Shown here: in pieces, positions 20,533 through 30,523 of the stretch
How the letters are laid out: each line of letters opens with the position of its first letter
Position numbering within the stretch: the stretch's first letter is position 1
NCBI RefSeq assembly: GCF_000494755.1
Contig: NC_022657.1
Span: 2,270,001-2,334,000, forward strand
DNA from: Amorphoplanes friuliensis DSM 7358
GTDB taxonomy: Bacteria; Actinomycetota; Actinomycetes; Mycobacteriales; Micromonosporaceae
DNA: 64,000 nucleotides
Reading direction: 5' to 3'
Translations under genes and position numbers: made by a program
Notes under the pieces: generated by a model
Databases searched by the model: none
Told to the model about the DNA's origin: nothing
Seen by the model: only the letters and a program-made list of their open reading frames with translations

Positions 20533-21441
20533 GTGACCGAGTCGATGCCGGAGTTCGCTCCGGAGCCCACGCCTGACGAGGCCGATACCGACCTTGTCGT
20601 GGTGACCGGGGTGTCCGGTGGTGGCCGCAGCACGGTCGCCCGGGCCCTCGAGAACGTCGGCTTCTACGTCGTCGACAACCTGCCTCAGGCGCTGATGCTG
20701 GACATGGCTCAGCTGGCCTTCGAGGCCGGTGGCGCGGCGCGGCGGACGGCCATGGTGCTCGATGTGCGGAGCCGGGCGTTCTCGACCGACCTGGCCGGGG
20801 CGGTGCGGGCGCTCAAGGACCGCGGGTTCTCGCCGCGGGTGGTTTTTGTCGACGCCGACGACGAGGTGCTGATCCGGCGGTTCGAGTCGGTGCGCCGGTC
20901 CCACCCGTTGCAGGGTGACGGGCGGCTGGCCGACGGGATCGCCGCCGAGCGGAAGCTGCTCGAGGAGGCCCGCGAGCAGTCCGACGTGATCATCGACACC
21001 AGTCATCTCAACGTGAACCAGCTCCGGCGCCGCGTCGAGGAGCTCTTCGGTGGTGAGGACGCGCGGCGGCTGCGGATCACTGTGCTGTCGTTCGGGTTCA
21101 AGTACGGGTTGCCGCCGGACGCCGACTACGTGCTGGACGCGCGCTTCCTGCCCAACCCGTTCTGGGTGCCTGAGCTGCGCGAACACACCGGGCTCGAGGA
21201 AGGTGTCAGCGGGTACGTGCTGGGCCAGGAGGGTGCGCACGACTTCGTCGCCACCTACGCCTCGCTCATCGCGACGACCGCGCCCGGGTTCGAACGCGAG
21301 GGCAAGCGCTACCTGACGGTGGCCATCGGGTGCACCGGCGGCAAGCACCGCAGTGTTGCGATCGCGGAGGAGCTCACGGCGCAGCTGCGTGACATCCGCC
21401 TGTCCGCCCATTCCTCGCACCGCGACCTGGGGCGGGAGTGA
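20533..21441 (+). CDS. rapZ: RNase adapter / nucleotide-binding protein RapZ (YvcJ family)
   Basis: A 302-residue ATP/GTP-binding protein of the RapZ/YvcJ family; in other bacteria it senses UDP-GlcNAc-pathway state or affects competence. Walker A-like 'GVSGGGRSTVARALENVGF' near residue 27 (Arg in place of Lys, as is usual in actinobacteria), 'VVDNLPQAL', 'FSFGFKYGLPPDADYV-like' core and the C-terminal 'AIGCTGGKHRSVAIAEEL'. GTG 20533 follows AGGAGG at about six bases; the in-frame upstream codon 20452 lacks a site. Its stop overlaps the yvcK start (GTGA), so the two are translationally coupled, as in most Gram-positive rapZ-yvcK-whiA operons. Confidence 0.94.
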   Translation: MTESMPEFAPEPTPDEADTDLVVVTGVSGGGRSTVARALENVGFYVVDNLPQALMLDMAQLAFEAGGAARRTAMVLDVRSRAFSTDLAGAVRALKDRGFSPRVVFVDADDEVLIRRFESVRRSHPLQGDGRLADGIAAERKLLEEAREQSDVIIDTSHLNVNQLRRRVEELFGGEDARRLRITVLSFGFKYGLPPDADYVLDARFLPNPFWVPELREHTGLEEGVSGYVLGQEGAHDFVATYASLIATTAPGFEREGKRYLTVAIGCTGGKHRSVAIAEELTAQLRDIRLSAHSSHRDLGRE

Positions 21442-22898
21442 CGGCGGCTCAGCCGGGAGTACCGGGCGGTCACCCAGCGGAACCGCGCGGCGATACCGCC
21501 CGCCACGAAACCACCACCGAACAGCCCCTCGGCCACGCCGGCCCCACCGGCGAACCGCTGGCCAACGCCGGCCTCACCGGCGAGCCGCTGGTCAACGCTG
21601 GCCTCACCGGCGAACCGCCGGCCAACGCTGGCCTCACCGGCGAACCGCTGGCCAACGACGGCCCCATCGGCGAACCGCCGGCCAACGACGGCCTCACCGC
21701 CGGGCAGACGGCCGGCGACCGAGCGACCACCCTGCCGTCGGCTGCGGGGCGGGATGCTGACGACCGATCCGACACCCGGTTGCCGGGTGCCGGGCTGACT
21801 GCTGGTGGCCGAGGCAAGACGCGGCCGATCAAGGTGGTGGCGTTCGGTGGGGGGCATGGGCTGGCGGTTTCGCTCAGAGGGCTGCTGCGGTGTGCGCCCG
21901 AGCTCGATCTTGACATCACCGCGGTGGTCACCGTCGGGGACAACGGTGGGTCCAGTGGGCGGTTGAGAGCCGAGCGGGATGCTCAGCTGCCGCCCGGTGA
22001 CCTGCGGATGGCTCTCGCCGCGCTGGCCGACGACGACCCGGGGCATCAGCGGACCGTTGCGCTCCTGCAGCACCGGTTTGCGCTGGTCGGGAAGCCGGAC
22101 CGGCGCGCGGCCGACGGCATTCCGGTGTCGTCGGGGGAGAGTTTTGTGCAGCCCGCCGGGGCCGAGGTGCCTGGTGACCGGCGGATCGCTTCCGTGGGTG
22201 GCAAGCACGATCCCCTCGCCGGTCACGCTGTCGGCAACCTGCTGCTGCTCGGGCTGATGGAGCTGCTCGGCGATCCGGTCGAGGCGCTCGAGCACGCCGG
22301 GGCGATGGTCGGGGCCCGGGGGCGGGTGCTGCCGATGGCCTGCCATGCGGTCGGGATCGAAGCCGATGTGCGGGGTGGTGATCCGGCGCGGCCCGACGAC
22401 GTGGTGACCGTGCGGGGGCAGCATGCCGTGGCCGTGACCACCGGGCATGTCGAAGCGCTGCGGATCGTGCCGGCGTCGCCGCCTGCCTGTCCGCCGGCGG
22501 TGGCGGCCATCGCCGAGGCCGACTGGCTGATTTTCGGGCCGGGGAGCTGGTACACGAGTGTTCTTCCGCATCTGCTGGTGCCGGAGCTGGCCGCCGCCAT
22601 CGTGGCCAGTCCCGCTCGGCGGGTGGTGACGCTCAACCTTGCCGCTGACAACGAGACCCTCGGAATGTCCGTGGCCGACCATCTGGCCGCTCTGCACTGG
22701 TACCTCCCGCAGTTGCGGGTCGATGCCGTGCTGGCCGACGCGAAGTGGGTCGGTGAGCCCGATCCGGTGCACCGGGCCGCCGAGGCGCTCGGGGCGCGGC
22801 TGGTCCTGGCATCCTTGGCCGTTGCGGACGGCAGTCCGAAGCATGATCCTGAGTCGTTGGGCACAGCACTGGTGCCAGTCCTCGGCTCCGATCGTTAA
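21438..22898 (+). CDS. yvcK: Gluconeogenesis factor YvcK (CofD-like) with N-terminal repeat extension
   Basis: A 486-residue CofD-like protein that binds UDP-sugars and links carbon metabolism to cell-wall synthesis. The conserved domain begins about residue 132 with 'KVVAFGGGHGLAVSLRGLLR', then 'VVTVGDNGGSSGRLR', 'LPPGDLRMALAAL' and 'GHAVGNLLLLGLMELLGD', and runs to the end. Ahead of it is about 130 residues of extension containing five or more copies of a decapeptide of the form GEPLANAGLT (about residues 35-87). GTG 21438 overlaps the rapZ stop by four bases; a downstream start that omits the repeats cannot be excluded. Confidence 0.93.
   Translation: MTAAQPGVPGGHPAEPRGDTARHETTTEQPLGHAGPTGEPLANAGLTGEPLVNAGLTGEPPANAGLTGEPLANDGPIGEPPANDGLTAGQTAGDRATTLPSAAGRDADDRSDTRLPGAGLTAGGRGKTRPIKVVAFGGGHGLAVSLRGLLRCAPELDLDITAVVTVGDNGGSSGRLRAERDAQLPPGDLRMALAALADDDPGHQRTVALLQHRFALVGKPDRRAADGIPVSSGESFVQPAGAEVPGDRRIASVGGKHDPLAGHAVGNLLLLGLMELLGDPVEALEHAGAMVGARGRVLPMACHAVGIEADVRGGDPARPDDVVTVRGQHAVAVTTGHVEALRIVPASPPACPPAVAAIAEADWLIFGPGSWYTSVLPHLLVPELAAAIVASPARRVVTLNLAADNETLGMSVADHLAALHWYLPQLRVDAVLADAKWVGEPDPVHRAAEALGARLVLASLAVADGSPKHDPESLGTALVPVLGSDR
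21531..21707 (+). repeat. 30-bp tandem repeat in the 5' part of yvcK
   Basis: Six consecutive 30-base units (starting 21531, 21561, 21591, 21621, 21651, 21681), the last degenerate. Period divisible by three, so copy changes keep the frame and alter only the number of decapeptides. Confidence 0.9.
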
Positions 22899-22939
22899 GC
22901 AACTGGCGTTCCGCGAAACAAGCATGAGGTGACTTCGAA

Positions 22940-23920
22940 ATGGCGATGACGGCAGCGGTCAAGGACGAGCTGAGCCGCGTGGACGTGCCCAAGCCGTGCT
23001 GCCGCCGTGCGGAGATGGCCGCCCTGCTGCGCTTCGCCGGCGGCCTGCACATCGTGTCGGGGCGGGTGGTCGTCGAGGCCGAGCTCGACACCGGCGCGGT
23101 CGCGCGGCGGCTCCGCAAGGAGATCGCCGAGGTGTACGGGTACCCCAGCGAGGTGCACGTCCTCGCCTCGGGCGGCCTGCGCAAGGGCAGCCACTACATC
23201 GTGCGCATCGTCAAGGACGGTGAGGCGCTGGCCCGGCAGACCGGGCTGCTGGACGTGCGGGGGCGGCCCGTCCGTGGGCTCCCGCCGCACGTCGTCTCCG
23301 CGAACGTCTGCTGCGCGGTCGCCGCGTGGCGGGGCGCGTTCATGGCGCACGGGTCGCTGACCGAACCCGGTCGCTCCAGCGCGCTGGAGATCACCTGCCC
23401 GGGGCCCGAGGCCGCCCTGGCGCTGCGTGGTGCTGCCCGCCGCATAGGGATCACGGCGAAAGAGCGTGAGGTGCGCGGTGTCGACCGCGTCGTGATCAAG
23501 GACGGGGACGCGATCGCCGCCCTGCTCACGCGCATCGGGGCGCACTCCAGCGTGCTCGCCTGGGAGGAGCGCCGGGTACGCCGTGAGGTGCGCGCCACCG
23601 CCAACCGTCTCGCGAACTTCGACGACGCCAACCTGCGCCGGTCCGCCCGTGCGGCCGTCGCCGCGGCGGCCCGGGTGACCCGCGCGCTGGAGATCCTCGC
23701 CGACGAGGCCCCGAACCACCTGACGTCCGCCGGTCGCCTGCGCCTCGAGCACCGCCAGGCCTCCCTGGAGGAGCTGGGCGCACTCGCCGACCCACCGCTG
23801 ACCAAGGATGCGATCGCCGGCCGTATAAGGCGTCTGCTCGCCCTCGCCGACAAGCGCGCCCGCGACCTGGGCATCCCCGACACCGAAGCCGCCGTAACCC
23901 CCGAAATGATGGCCTGCTGA
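22940..23920 (+). CDS. whiA: Sporulation transcription regulator WhiA
   Basis: A 326-residue DNA-binding protein that, with WhiB, controls developmental division genes in Streptomyces and is conserved in most Gram-positives. The N-terminal LAGLIDADG-like domain shows '[20 protein letters not shown]' and '[20 protein letters not shown]'; the C-terminal WhiA HTH domain has '[17 protein letters not shown]' and '[17 protein letters not shown]'. Third gene of the rapZ-yvcK-whiA set, 41 bases after yvcK, with GAGGTGA seven bases before ATG 22940. Confidence 0.96.
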   Translation: MAMTAAVKDELSRVDVPKPCCRRAEMAALLRFAGGLHIVSGRVVVEAELDTGAVARRLRKEIAEVYGYPSEVHVLASGGLRKGSHYIVRIVKDGEALARQTGLLDVRGRPVRGLPPHVVSANVCCAVAAWRGAFMAHGSLTEPGRSSALEITCPGPEAALALRGAARRIGITAKEREVRGVDRVVIKDGDAIAALLTRIGAHSSVLAWEERRVRREVRATANRLANFDDANLRRSARAAVAAAARVTRALEILADEAPNHLTSAGRLRLEHRQASLEELGALADPPLTKDAIAGRIRRLLALADKRARDLGIPDTEAAVTPEMMAC

Positions 23921-25349
<1,429 letters not shown>

Positions 25350-25354
25350 CACAC

Positions 25355-26551
25355 GTGAGGACTCTCGACGACCTGCTCGGCGAGGGTGTTACAGGTCGGC
25401 GCGTGCTCGTGCGCGCCGACCTGAACGTCCCGTTCGACAAAAGTGAAGCCGGGAAGATCAGCGACGACGGCCGCATCCGCGCGGTGCTGCCGACCCTGAT
25501 CGCCCTGCGTGACGCCGGTGCGCGCGTGATCGTGTGCTCGCACCTCGGCCGCCCCAAGGGCGCGCCGGACCCGAAGTTCACGCTGGCGCCGGTCGCGAAG
25601 CGTCTCGGTGAGCTGCTCGGTTCGCCGGCCGCGTTCGCGGACGACACGGTGGGCGCCTCGGCGTCCGCCGCGGTCGACGTGCTCGGTGACGGCCAGGTGC
25701 TGCTGCTGGAGAACCTCCGCTTCAACGCCGGTGAGACCAGCAAGGACGACGCCGAGCGTGGTGCCTTCGCGGACCAGCTCGCCGCGTTCGCCGAGTACTA
25801 CGTGGACGACGCGTTCGGTGCGGTCCACCGCAAGCACGCCTCGGTCTACGACGTCCCGGCCCGGCTCCCGCACTTCGCGGGTGGCCTGGTGCTCAAGGAG
25901 GTCGAGGTCCTGCGCAAGGTGACCGAGACCCCCGAGCAGCCGTACGTCGTGGTGCTGGGTGGTTCGAAGGTCTCCGACAAGCTCGCCGTGATCAAGGCGC
26001 TGCTGCCGAAGGTCGACAAGCTGCTCGTCGGTGGCGGCATGTGCTTCACCTTCCTCAAGGCCCAGGGCCACGAGGTCGGCAAGTCGCTGCTCGAGGCCGA
26101 GATGATCCAGACCTGCGCCGATCTGCTGGCGGAGGCTGACGGCCGGATCGTGCTGCCGGTGGACGTCGTCGCGGCCACGGCATTCGATGCTTCCGCGGAC
26201 CACGACGTGGTCAAGGCCGAAGCGATCCCGGCCGACCGGCTCGGCCTGGACATCGGCCCGGAAAGTGTTGCGCTCTTCGCCGACGCGATCGGCTCCGCGA
26301 AGACCGTCTTCTGGAACGGCCCGATGGGCGTGTTCGAGCTGGCGCCGTTCGCCGCCGGTACGCGCGGTGTCGCCGAGGCCATCACCAAGATCGACGGCTT
26401 CTCGGTCGTCGGCGGCGGTGACTCGGCCGCGGCGGTGCGCACGCTCGGCATCGACGAGTCCGGGTTCGGGCACATCTCGACCGGCGGCGGCGCGTCGCTG
26501 GAGTACCTCGAGGGCAAGACCCTGCCGGGTCTCGCCGCGCTGGAGAGCTGA
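25355..26551 (+). CDS. pgk: Phosphoglycerate kinase
   Basis: A 398-residue glycolytic kinase making ATP from 1,3-bisphosphoglycerate. Seen: '[13 protein letters not shown]' (substrate loop), '[20 protein letters not shown]', '[17 protein letters not shown]', and the nucleotide-binding C-terminus '[10 protein letters not shown]' and '[12 protein letters not shown]'. GTG 25355 gives the expected N-terminus and lies five bases after gap; the tpiA ATG is two bases after its stop. Confidence 0.98.
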   Translation: MRTLDDLLGEGVTGRRVLVRADLNVPFDKSEAGKISDDGRIRAVLPTLIALRDAGARVIVCSHLGRPKGAPDPKFTLAPVAKRLGELLGSPAAFADDTVGASASAAVDVLGDGQVLLLENLRFNAGETSKDDAERGAFADQLAAFAEYYVDDAFGAVHRKHASVYDVPARLPHFAGGLVLKEVEVLRKVTETPEQPYVVVLGGSKVSDKLAVIKALLPKVDKLLVGGGMCFTFLKAQGHEVGKSLLEAEMIQTCADLLAEADGRIVLPVDVVAATAFDASADHDVVKAEAIPADRLGLDIGPESVALFADAIGSAKTVFWNGPMGVFELAPFAAGTRGVAEAITKIDGFSVVGGGDSAAAVRTLGIDESGFGHISTGGGASLEYLEGKTLPGLAALES

Positions 26552-26553
26552 GC

Positions 26554-27345
26554 ATGGCTGACGTTTCCCGCCGCCCGATCATGGCCGGCAACTGGAAGAT
26601 GAACCTCAACCACTTCGAGGCCATCCTTCTGGTGCAGAAGCTCGCCGCCAGCCTCAACGAGCAGCAGCTCACCGACGTCGAGGCGGTCGTGCTGCCGCCG
26701 TTCACCGACCTGCGCAGCGTGCAGACGGCGATCGACGGCGACAAGGTGCTGATCGGGTACGGCGCGCAGGACCTGTCCCCGCACAAGGGCGGCGCGTACA
26801 CCGGGGACATCTCCGGCGCGATGCTGGCCAAGCTGGGCTGCAGCTACGTGGTGATCGGGCACTCCGAGCGCCGCGAGTACCACAACGAGAACGACGCGCT
26901 GGTCAACGCCAAGGTGAAGGCTGCCCTGGCGAACGACCTCACGCCGATTCTCTGTGTGGGCGAGGGCCTGGACGTCCGCGAAGCCAACGGCCACGTGGAG
27001 CACTGTGCCTCGCAGCTCGACGGAGCCCTCGACGGGCTCAAGGCCGAGCAGGTCAAGAACATCGTGATCGCGTACGAGCCGGTGTGGGCCATCGGCACGG
27101 GCAAGACCGCCACGCCCGAGAACGCGCAGGAGGTGTGCGGCTCGATCCGGGTGCGGCTCGCCGAGAAGTACGGCGCGGAGACGGCCGACGCGGTGCGCAT
27201 CCAGTACGGCGGCTCCGTGAAGGCGGCGAACATCGCCTCGATCATGGCGCAGCCCGATGTGGACGGTGCGCTGATCGGTGGTGCCGCACTGGACGCCGAG
27301 GAGTTCGCCTCGATCGTCCGTTTCCGCGAGCACGTCCAGCGCTGA
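26554..27345 (+). CDS. tpiA: Triosephosphate isomerase
   Basis: A 263-residue TIM barrel interconverting dihydroxyacetone phosphate and glyceraldehyde 3-phosphate. Catalytic Lys in '[14 protein letters not shown]', catalytic His in '[14 protein letters not shown]', catalytic Glu in '[17 protein letters not shown]' (loop 6), phosphate loop '[11 protein letters not shown]' and '[10 protein letters not shown]'. Normal length; two bases downstream of pgk. Confidence 0.98.
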   Translation: MADVSRRPIMAGNWKMNLNHFEAILLVQKLAASLNEQQLTDVEAVVLPPFTDLRSVQTAIDGDKVLIGYGAQDLSPHKGGAYTGDISGAMLAKLGCSYVVIGHSERREYHNENDALVNAKVKAALANDLTPILCVGEGLDVREANGHVEHCASQLDGALDGLKAEQVKNIVIAYEPVWAIGTGKTATPENAQEVCGSIRVRLAEKYGAETADAVRIQYGGSVKAANIASIMAQPDVDGALIGGAALDAEEFASIVRFREHVQR

Positions 27346-27354
27346 TCTTTTCGG

Positions 27355-27385
27355 GACCCGGCCGCCTCATCGGGGCGGCCGGGTC
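27355..27385 (+). terminator. Hairpin between tpiA and secG
   Basis: A perfect 12-bp stem (gacccggccgcc with its complement at 27374-27385) without a T-tract. It precedes TATTGT at 27391-27396, a likely -10 for secG, so it may partly separate secG from the glycolytic genes. Confidence 0.5.
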
Positions 27386-27435
27386 TCCGCTATTGTTGTG
27401 GCGCTGCTGTGCCCTTCGAGAGGAATGACCCGACC

Positions 27436-27690
27436 ATGCCGATCGCGTTCGCCTACACGTTGATCGTGTTGCTGATCATCTCCAGCATCCTGCTGACCCT
27501 GCTCGTCCTGCTGCACCGCGGCAAGGGCGGCGGCATGTCCAGCATGTTCGGCGGCGGCGTCACCTCCAGCCTGGCCGGTTCCTCGGTCGCGGAGAAAAAC
27601 CTGGACCGCTACACGGTGCTCGTGGGTGTCATCTGGTTCGCCTGCATCGTCGGTCTCGGCCTCTGGCTGAAGCTCGCCCAGGCCGGCTGA
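27436..27690 (+). CDS. secG: Preprotein translocase subunit SecG
   Basis: An 84-residue inner-membrane component of SecYEG. Two hydrophobic helices (about residues 3-24 and 58-78) flank the cytosolic loop 'LLHRGKGGGMSSMFGGG', which is the family signature. ATG 27436 has gagaggaat upstream at a workable distance. SecG directly after tpiA is the standard actinobacterial order. Confidence 0.95.
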   Translation: MPIAFAYTLIVLLIISSILLTLLVLLHRGKGGGMSSMFGGGVTSSLAGSSVAEKNLDRYTVLVGVIWFACIVGLGLWLKLAQAG

Positions 27691-27757
27691 AACACACAGT
27701 TAACGTCCGCTTTCCAAGCGTTCGTGTTCAGCTCTTCCTGAGTAGCCCTCGGAGTCG

Positions 27758-27806
27758 TAGACTCTGGCGCGCGGTCCGGTCCGTCCGGGCCGCGCGGTTG
27801 TTTTTC
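27758..27806 (+). promoter_or_regulatory. -10 box followed by terminator-like hairpin in the rbpA-like leader
   Basis: TAGACT (27758-27763) is a probable -10. Immediately after it, gcgcggtccgg and ccgggccgcgc (about 27769-27795) form a strong stem followed by ggttgttttt. The hairpin lies within the predicted leader about 65 bases before the coding start, so it could be an attenuator; equally it could terminate upstream secG transcription. Confidence 0.5.
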
Positions 27807-27867
27807 CACCGCTTTATACCGCCGCTTTCCCCGGCGATGAAACGCCCTCGAGACAGGAGTGACATCC

Positions 27868-28215
27868 GTGTCCAGTGGCAGTGCGATCCGCGGCAGCCGC
27901 GTCGGTTCCAGCCCGATGCGCCCCGACGAGCGCAGCGAGCCCGCCCCCCGGCGGGAGGTGACCTACTGGTGTGCTGCAGGGCACCCGGTCGAGGTTCGCT
28001 TCGCCGCCGACGTCGTTCCCCCGGAGACCTGGGACTGCACCCGGTGCGGCCAGCCCGGCGGACTCGACCGGGAGAAACCCCCCGGCCGGATGCGGAGCGA
28101 GCCCTACAAGTCCCACCTGGCGTACGTGAAGGAGCGGCGCTCCGACGCCGACGGCGCGGCGATCCTCGCCGAAGCCCTCGCCAAGGTCCGCCAGCGCCGC
28201 GGCCGCCCCGAATAG
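27868..28215 (+). CDS. RbpA-family RNA polymerase-binding protein
   Basis: A 115-residue protein of the RbpA family, actinobacterial RNA polymerase-binding factors that stabilise open complexes formed by the main sigma factors. Seen: short N-terminal tail with 'AIRGSRVGSSPM', a zinc-ribbon-like core 'VTYWCAAGHPVEVRFAADV' and 'WDCTRCGQPGG', and a basic linker and sigma-interacting helix 'YKSHLAYVKERRSDADGA' where RbpA normally has 'THWDMLxERRSxEELE'. The divergence in this helix suggests a paralogue and not the main RbpA. GTG 27868 follows an aggag site at eight bases. Confidence 0.8.
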   Translation: MSSGSAIRGSRVGSSPMRPDERSEPAPRREVTYWCAAGHPVEVRFAADVVPPETWDCTRCGQPGGLDREKPPGRMRSEPYKSHLAYVKERRSDADGAAILAEALAKVRQRRGRPE

Positions 28216-28303
28216 ACCCGACGCCGCAGCCGGCTCGGGCGTCACGCCCGGGCCGGCATGCGGCTGACTCAGCCTCACTGCGCGCGAGAGCCTGCGCCCC
28301 GGC

Positions 28304-28912
28304 TCAGGTGTTGCGGCCGAGGAAGACGACTGTGGGCAGGTGCGGGACCGGGATCTCGGTGAAGCCGAGCCGGTCGTAGAAAGCGCGTGCACCGACGTTG
28401 GCAGCAGCCATACCGAGGTGCACGCGCGGCACGCCCACAGCTCGCAGTCCGGCCAGGAACGCGTCGATCAGGCCGCGGCCGTAGCCTTTGCCCTGCCATT
28501 CCGGCACCAGGTCGATGTGCAGGTGGGCGGGGTAGTCGGCCAGCTCGGGCACCACCATGCGCTCCGGGTGGTAGTGCAGCCACAGCATGCTTTCCTCCTG
28601 CGTGGCCGGTTCGGCCACCGGGCCCGGGTAGCGTCCCTCGGTCGCCGGGAGCCATTCGTCGCGGTAGCGCTGCGCGAAGCGGTTCGTGTCGGCCGTGCCG
28701 AGGACGTAGCCGACGGCTTTTCCGGTGCCGTCGTCGAGGACGTGGGCGTGTTCCGGCTCCAGCGTCACGTAGGGCGCCGCGAAGATGTCGCCCATGAGCT
28801 TGTCGGACGAGTACAGGCCGCGGGCGTCACCTCCGGCGTCGGCGGTTCGGACGCAGATGTCGTAAACGGCGTCGAGGTCGGCTGGGCGGTAGGCGCGGAT
28901 CGAGGGCTGCAC
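28304..28912 (-). CDS. GNAT family N-acetyltransferase
   Basis: A 202-residue acetyltransferase. Seen: N-terminal 'IRAYRPADLDAVYDICVRTA', the central 'HLHIDLVPEWQGKGYGRGLI' acetyl-CoA binding loop (QGKGYG), and 'ANVGARAFYDRLGFTEIP' near the end. The overall layout resembles O-GlcNAcase-associated and cell-wall acetyltransferase homologues but I cannot assign a substrate. GTG 28912 is set by TAGACT seven bases upstream; longer in-frame starts up to 29020 exist. Confidence 0.85.
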   Translation of the reverse strand: MQPSIRAYRPADLDAVYDICVRTADAGGDARGLYSSDKLMGDIFAAPYVTLEPEHAHVLDDGTGKAVGYVLGTADTNRFAQRYRDEWLPATEGRYPGPVAEPATQEESMLWLHYHPERMVVPELADYPAHLHIDLVPEWQGKGYGRGLIDAFLAGLRAVGVPRVHLGMAAANVGARAFYDRLGFTEIPVPHLPTVVFLGRNT

Positions 28913-28919
28913 GGCCGCG

Positions 28920-28925
28920 AGTCTA
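28920..28925 (-). promoter_or_regulatory. -10 box of a leaderless promoter (GNAT gene)
   Basis: TAGACT on the minus strand, seven bases before the GTG whose first base is 28912. Confidence 0.6.
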
Positions 28926-29032
28926 AGCCGCGCCTGAGGTGTGACGCGCGTCACCATGAGATCGCCAACCTCCTCGCCCGTCAGACGTCTACTCCTGCGA
29001 AGGCTCACCCCCGACCGCACAGGAGTTCCGTG

Positions 29033-29473
29033 ATGCGTCTGACTGCCCGTACAGCCTCGTTCGCCGCCGCCGCGACGGTTGTTGTCGCTCTGGGAGCGGT
29101 GACAGCTACGAGGGCGCTCGCGGACGAGACGCCGGCACCCCGGCCGACCGCCACGACGTCTCCGGCCGCTGCGGAATCGAGGCCGGCCGAGGCGAGCCCG
29201 CCCACCGGGGAGCCGGCCGAGGCGAGCCCGACCGCGGTGACGTCACCGGCCGCGCCGGCCGAGGCGAGCCCGACCGCGGTGACGTCACCGGCCGCGCCGG
29301 CTGAGGCGAGCCCGACCGCCATGACGTCGCCGGCCGTGCCCGAGCCGGCCGAGGCGAGCCCGGCCGCGCCGACCGCGGCCCCGGCCGAGCCGGTGACCTC
29401 ACCGGCCGTGAAGCCCAAGAAGTCCCCGCGTGGCCCGACCCCGGTACCCTCGCCCACCCGGATCCGGCGCTGA
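29033..29473 (+). CDS. Secreted Pro/Ala/Thr/Ser-rich repeat protein
   Basis: A 146-residue protein with a signal peptide (residues 1-31, 'MRLTARTASFAAAATVVVAL' then ALA-DE cleavage) and a mature part made almost only of Ala, Pro, Ser, Thr and Glu. It contains about three copies of a 14-residue unit of the form AEASPTAVTSPAAP, encoded by 42-base repeats. No folded domain is visible; it could be a glycosylated or wall-spanning linker protein. A GGAG site precedes ATG 29033. The next gene, an ECF sigma factor, starts 13 bases after its stop. Confidence 0.7.
   Translation: MRLTARTASFAAAATVVVALGAVTATRALADETPAPRPTATTSPAAAESRPAEASPPTGEPAEASPTAVTSPAAPAEASPTAVTSPAAPAEASPTAMTSPAVPEPAEASPAAPTAAPAEPVTSPAVKPKKSPRGPTPVPSPTRIRR
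29216..29365 (+). repeat. 42-bp in-frame tandem repeats in the secreted protein gene
   Basis: Units begin at 29216, 29258 and 29300, the first two nearly identical, with a shortened fourth copy. Period is divisible by three. Confidence 0.85.
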
Positions 29474-29486
29474 CCCCAGGACCACC

Positions 29487-30071
29487 ATGACCTTCGTCTT
29501 ACCGCTGCCGAGGCCGCTGCTGCGCCTGCTGCGGTCGGTCGTGTCCGGCTCCTCTCCGGTGGTGCGCCGCGCCGCCGGGGAGGGCCCGCCGGCGATCAAC
29601 GAGCTCTACCACGCACGCCGGCTCAGCCTGGTGCGCCTGGCGGTGCTCATGGTCGACGACCTGCCCACGGCCGAGGACATCGTGCAGGACGTCTTCGCCG
29701 CGCTCTACCGGCGGCACGGCGCCGACCTGCGGGGTGTGGCCGATCCGCACGCCTATCTGACCACCGGCGTGATGAACGCGGCGCGGTCGGCTCTGCGCCG
29801 GCGCCGCAGCGCGCGGGCTTACGTGCCGCCGCGCCCGGGCCTGGCGCCCGCGGCCGAGGACGAGGTGCTGCTGGGGCAGGGGGACAGGGAGGTGCTGGCC
29901 GCGCTGGGGGAGCTGACGGTGCGCCAGCGACAGGTGATGGTGCTGCGGTACTGGTCGGAGCTGTCGGAGCAGGAGATCGCCGAGACCCTGCACGTGTCGC
30001 GCGGCACGGTGAAGTCGACCGCCAGCCGTGCCCTGACCGTTCTGCGCCGGCTGCTGGGGGAGAAGCGATGA
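29487..30071 (+). CDS. ECF-type RNA polymerase sigma factor
   Basis: A 194-residue extracytoplasmic-function sigma factor. Region 2 has 'LVRLAVLMVDDLPTAEDIVQ' and 'VFAALYRR'; region 4 has 'LTVRQRQVMVLRYWSELSEQ' and an HTH 'EIAETLHVSRGTVKSTASRA'. The spacing and 'YWSELSEQEIAE' resemble the SigE-like group of actinobacterial ECF factors. Residues 1-30 are a hydrophobic/basic extension. ATG 29487 is used because the in-frame start at 29430 would overlap the preceding gene. Its stop overlaps the next gene (ATGA). Confidence 0.92.
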   Translation: MTFVLPLPRPLLRLLRSVVSGSSPVVRRAAGEGPPAINELYHARRLSLVRLAVLMVDDLPTAEDIVQDVFAALYRRHGADLRGVADPHAYLTTGVMNAARSALRRRRSARAYVPPRPGLAPAAEDEVLLGQGDREVLAALGELTVRQRQVMVLRYWSELSEQEIAETLHVSRGTVKSTASRALTVLRRLLGEKR

Positions 30072-30424
30072 GCACGGACGTCGAGGCCCGGGTGCGCCGC
30101 GCGCTGGCCGGGCGCGCCGCTCAGATCACCCCGGAGCGGCTCCAGCCCGCCGTGCCGCCCACGGCGGTGCCGTCCCGGCCCTTCTGGCGCCCCTGGTGGC
30201 GGTCGCTCCTGGTGGTCGCGGCCGTCGTGGTCGCGGTCGTTTTTTCGGTACGCCCACAGCACGACTCCCCGCCGGTGCCCATCCCTCAGCCGCCCGCCGC
30301 CACAGTCCCGGCCTCACCCGAACCGTCGCCCGTGGTCTCGCCGAGTCCCGCGGAGCCGTCGCCCACCGCGGACGGGTCGCCGGACACCACAGCAACGCCG
30401 GTTGCGCCCGAGACGTCACCCTGA
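30068..30424 (+). CDS. Single-pass membrane protein coupled to the sigma factor, possible anti-sigma
   Basis: A 118-residue protein: cytosolic N-terminus (about 1-45) 'STDVEARVRRALAGRAAQIT', one transmembrane helix (about 46-65, 'SLLVVAAVVVAVVFSV') and a Pro/Ser/Thr-rich outer tail. It overlaps the sigma gene by four bases, the usual position and topology of an anti-sigma factor. There is no zinc-binding HxxxCxxC motif, so it would not be a classical ZAS anti-sigma. The outer tail is compositionally like the secreted repeat protein two genes upstream. Role inferred from context. Confidence 0.7.
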   Translation: MSTDVEARVRRALAGRAAQITPERLQPAVPPTAVPSRPFWRPWWRSLLVVAAVVVAVVFSVRPQHDSPPVPIPQPPAATVPASPEPSPVVSPSPAEPSPTADGSPDTTATPVAPETSP

Positions 30425-30523
30425 ACGGCCTGACTTGAGGGTTCCGCGGGCCTGAACCGAACGGCAACCGCGGCGCGCCCGTTGTGCACTCCCAGGGCCT
30501 GCGCGGGGCCCGAAGAGGATGGC

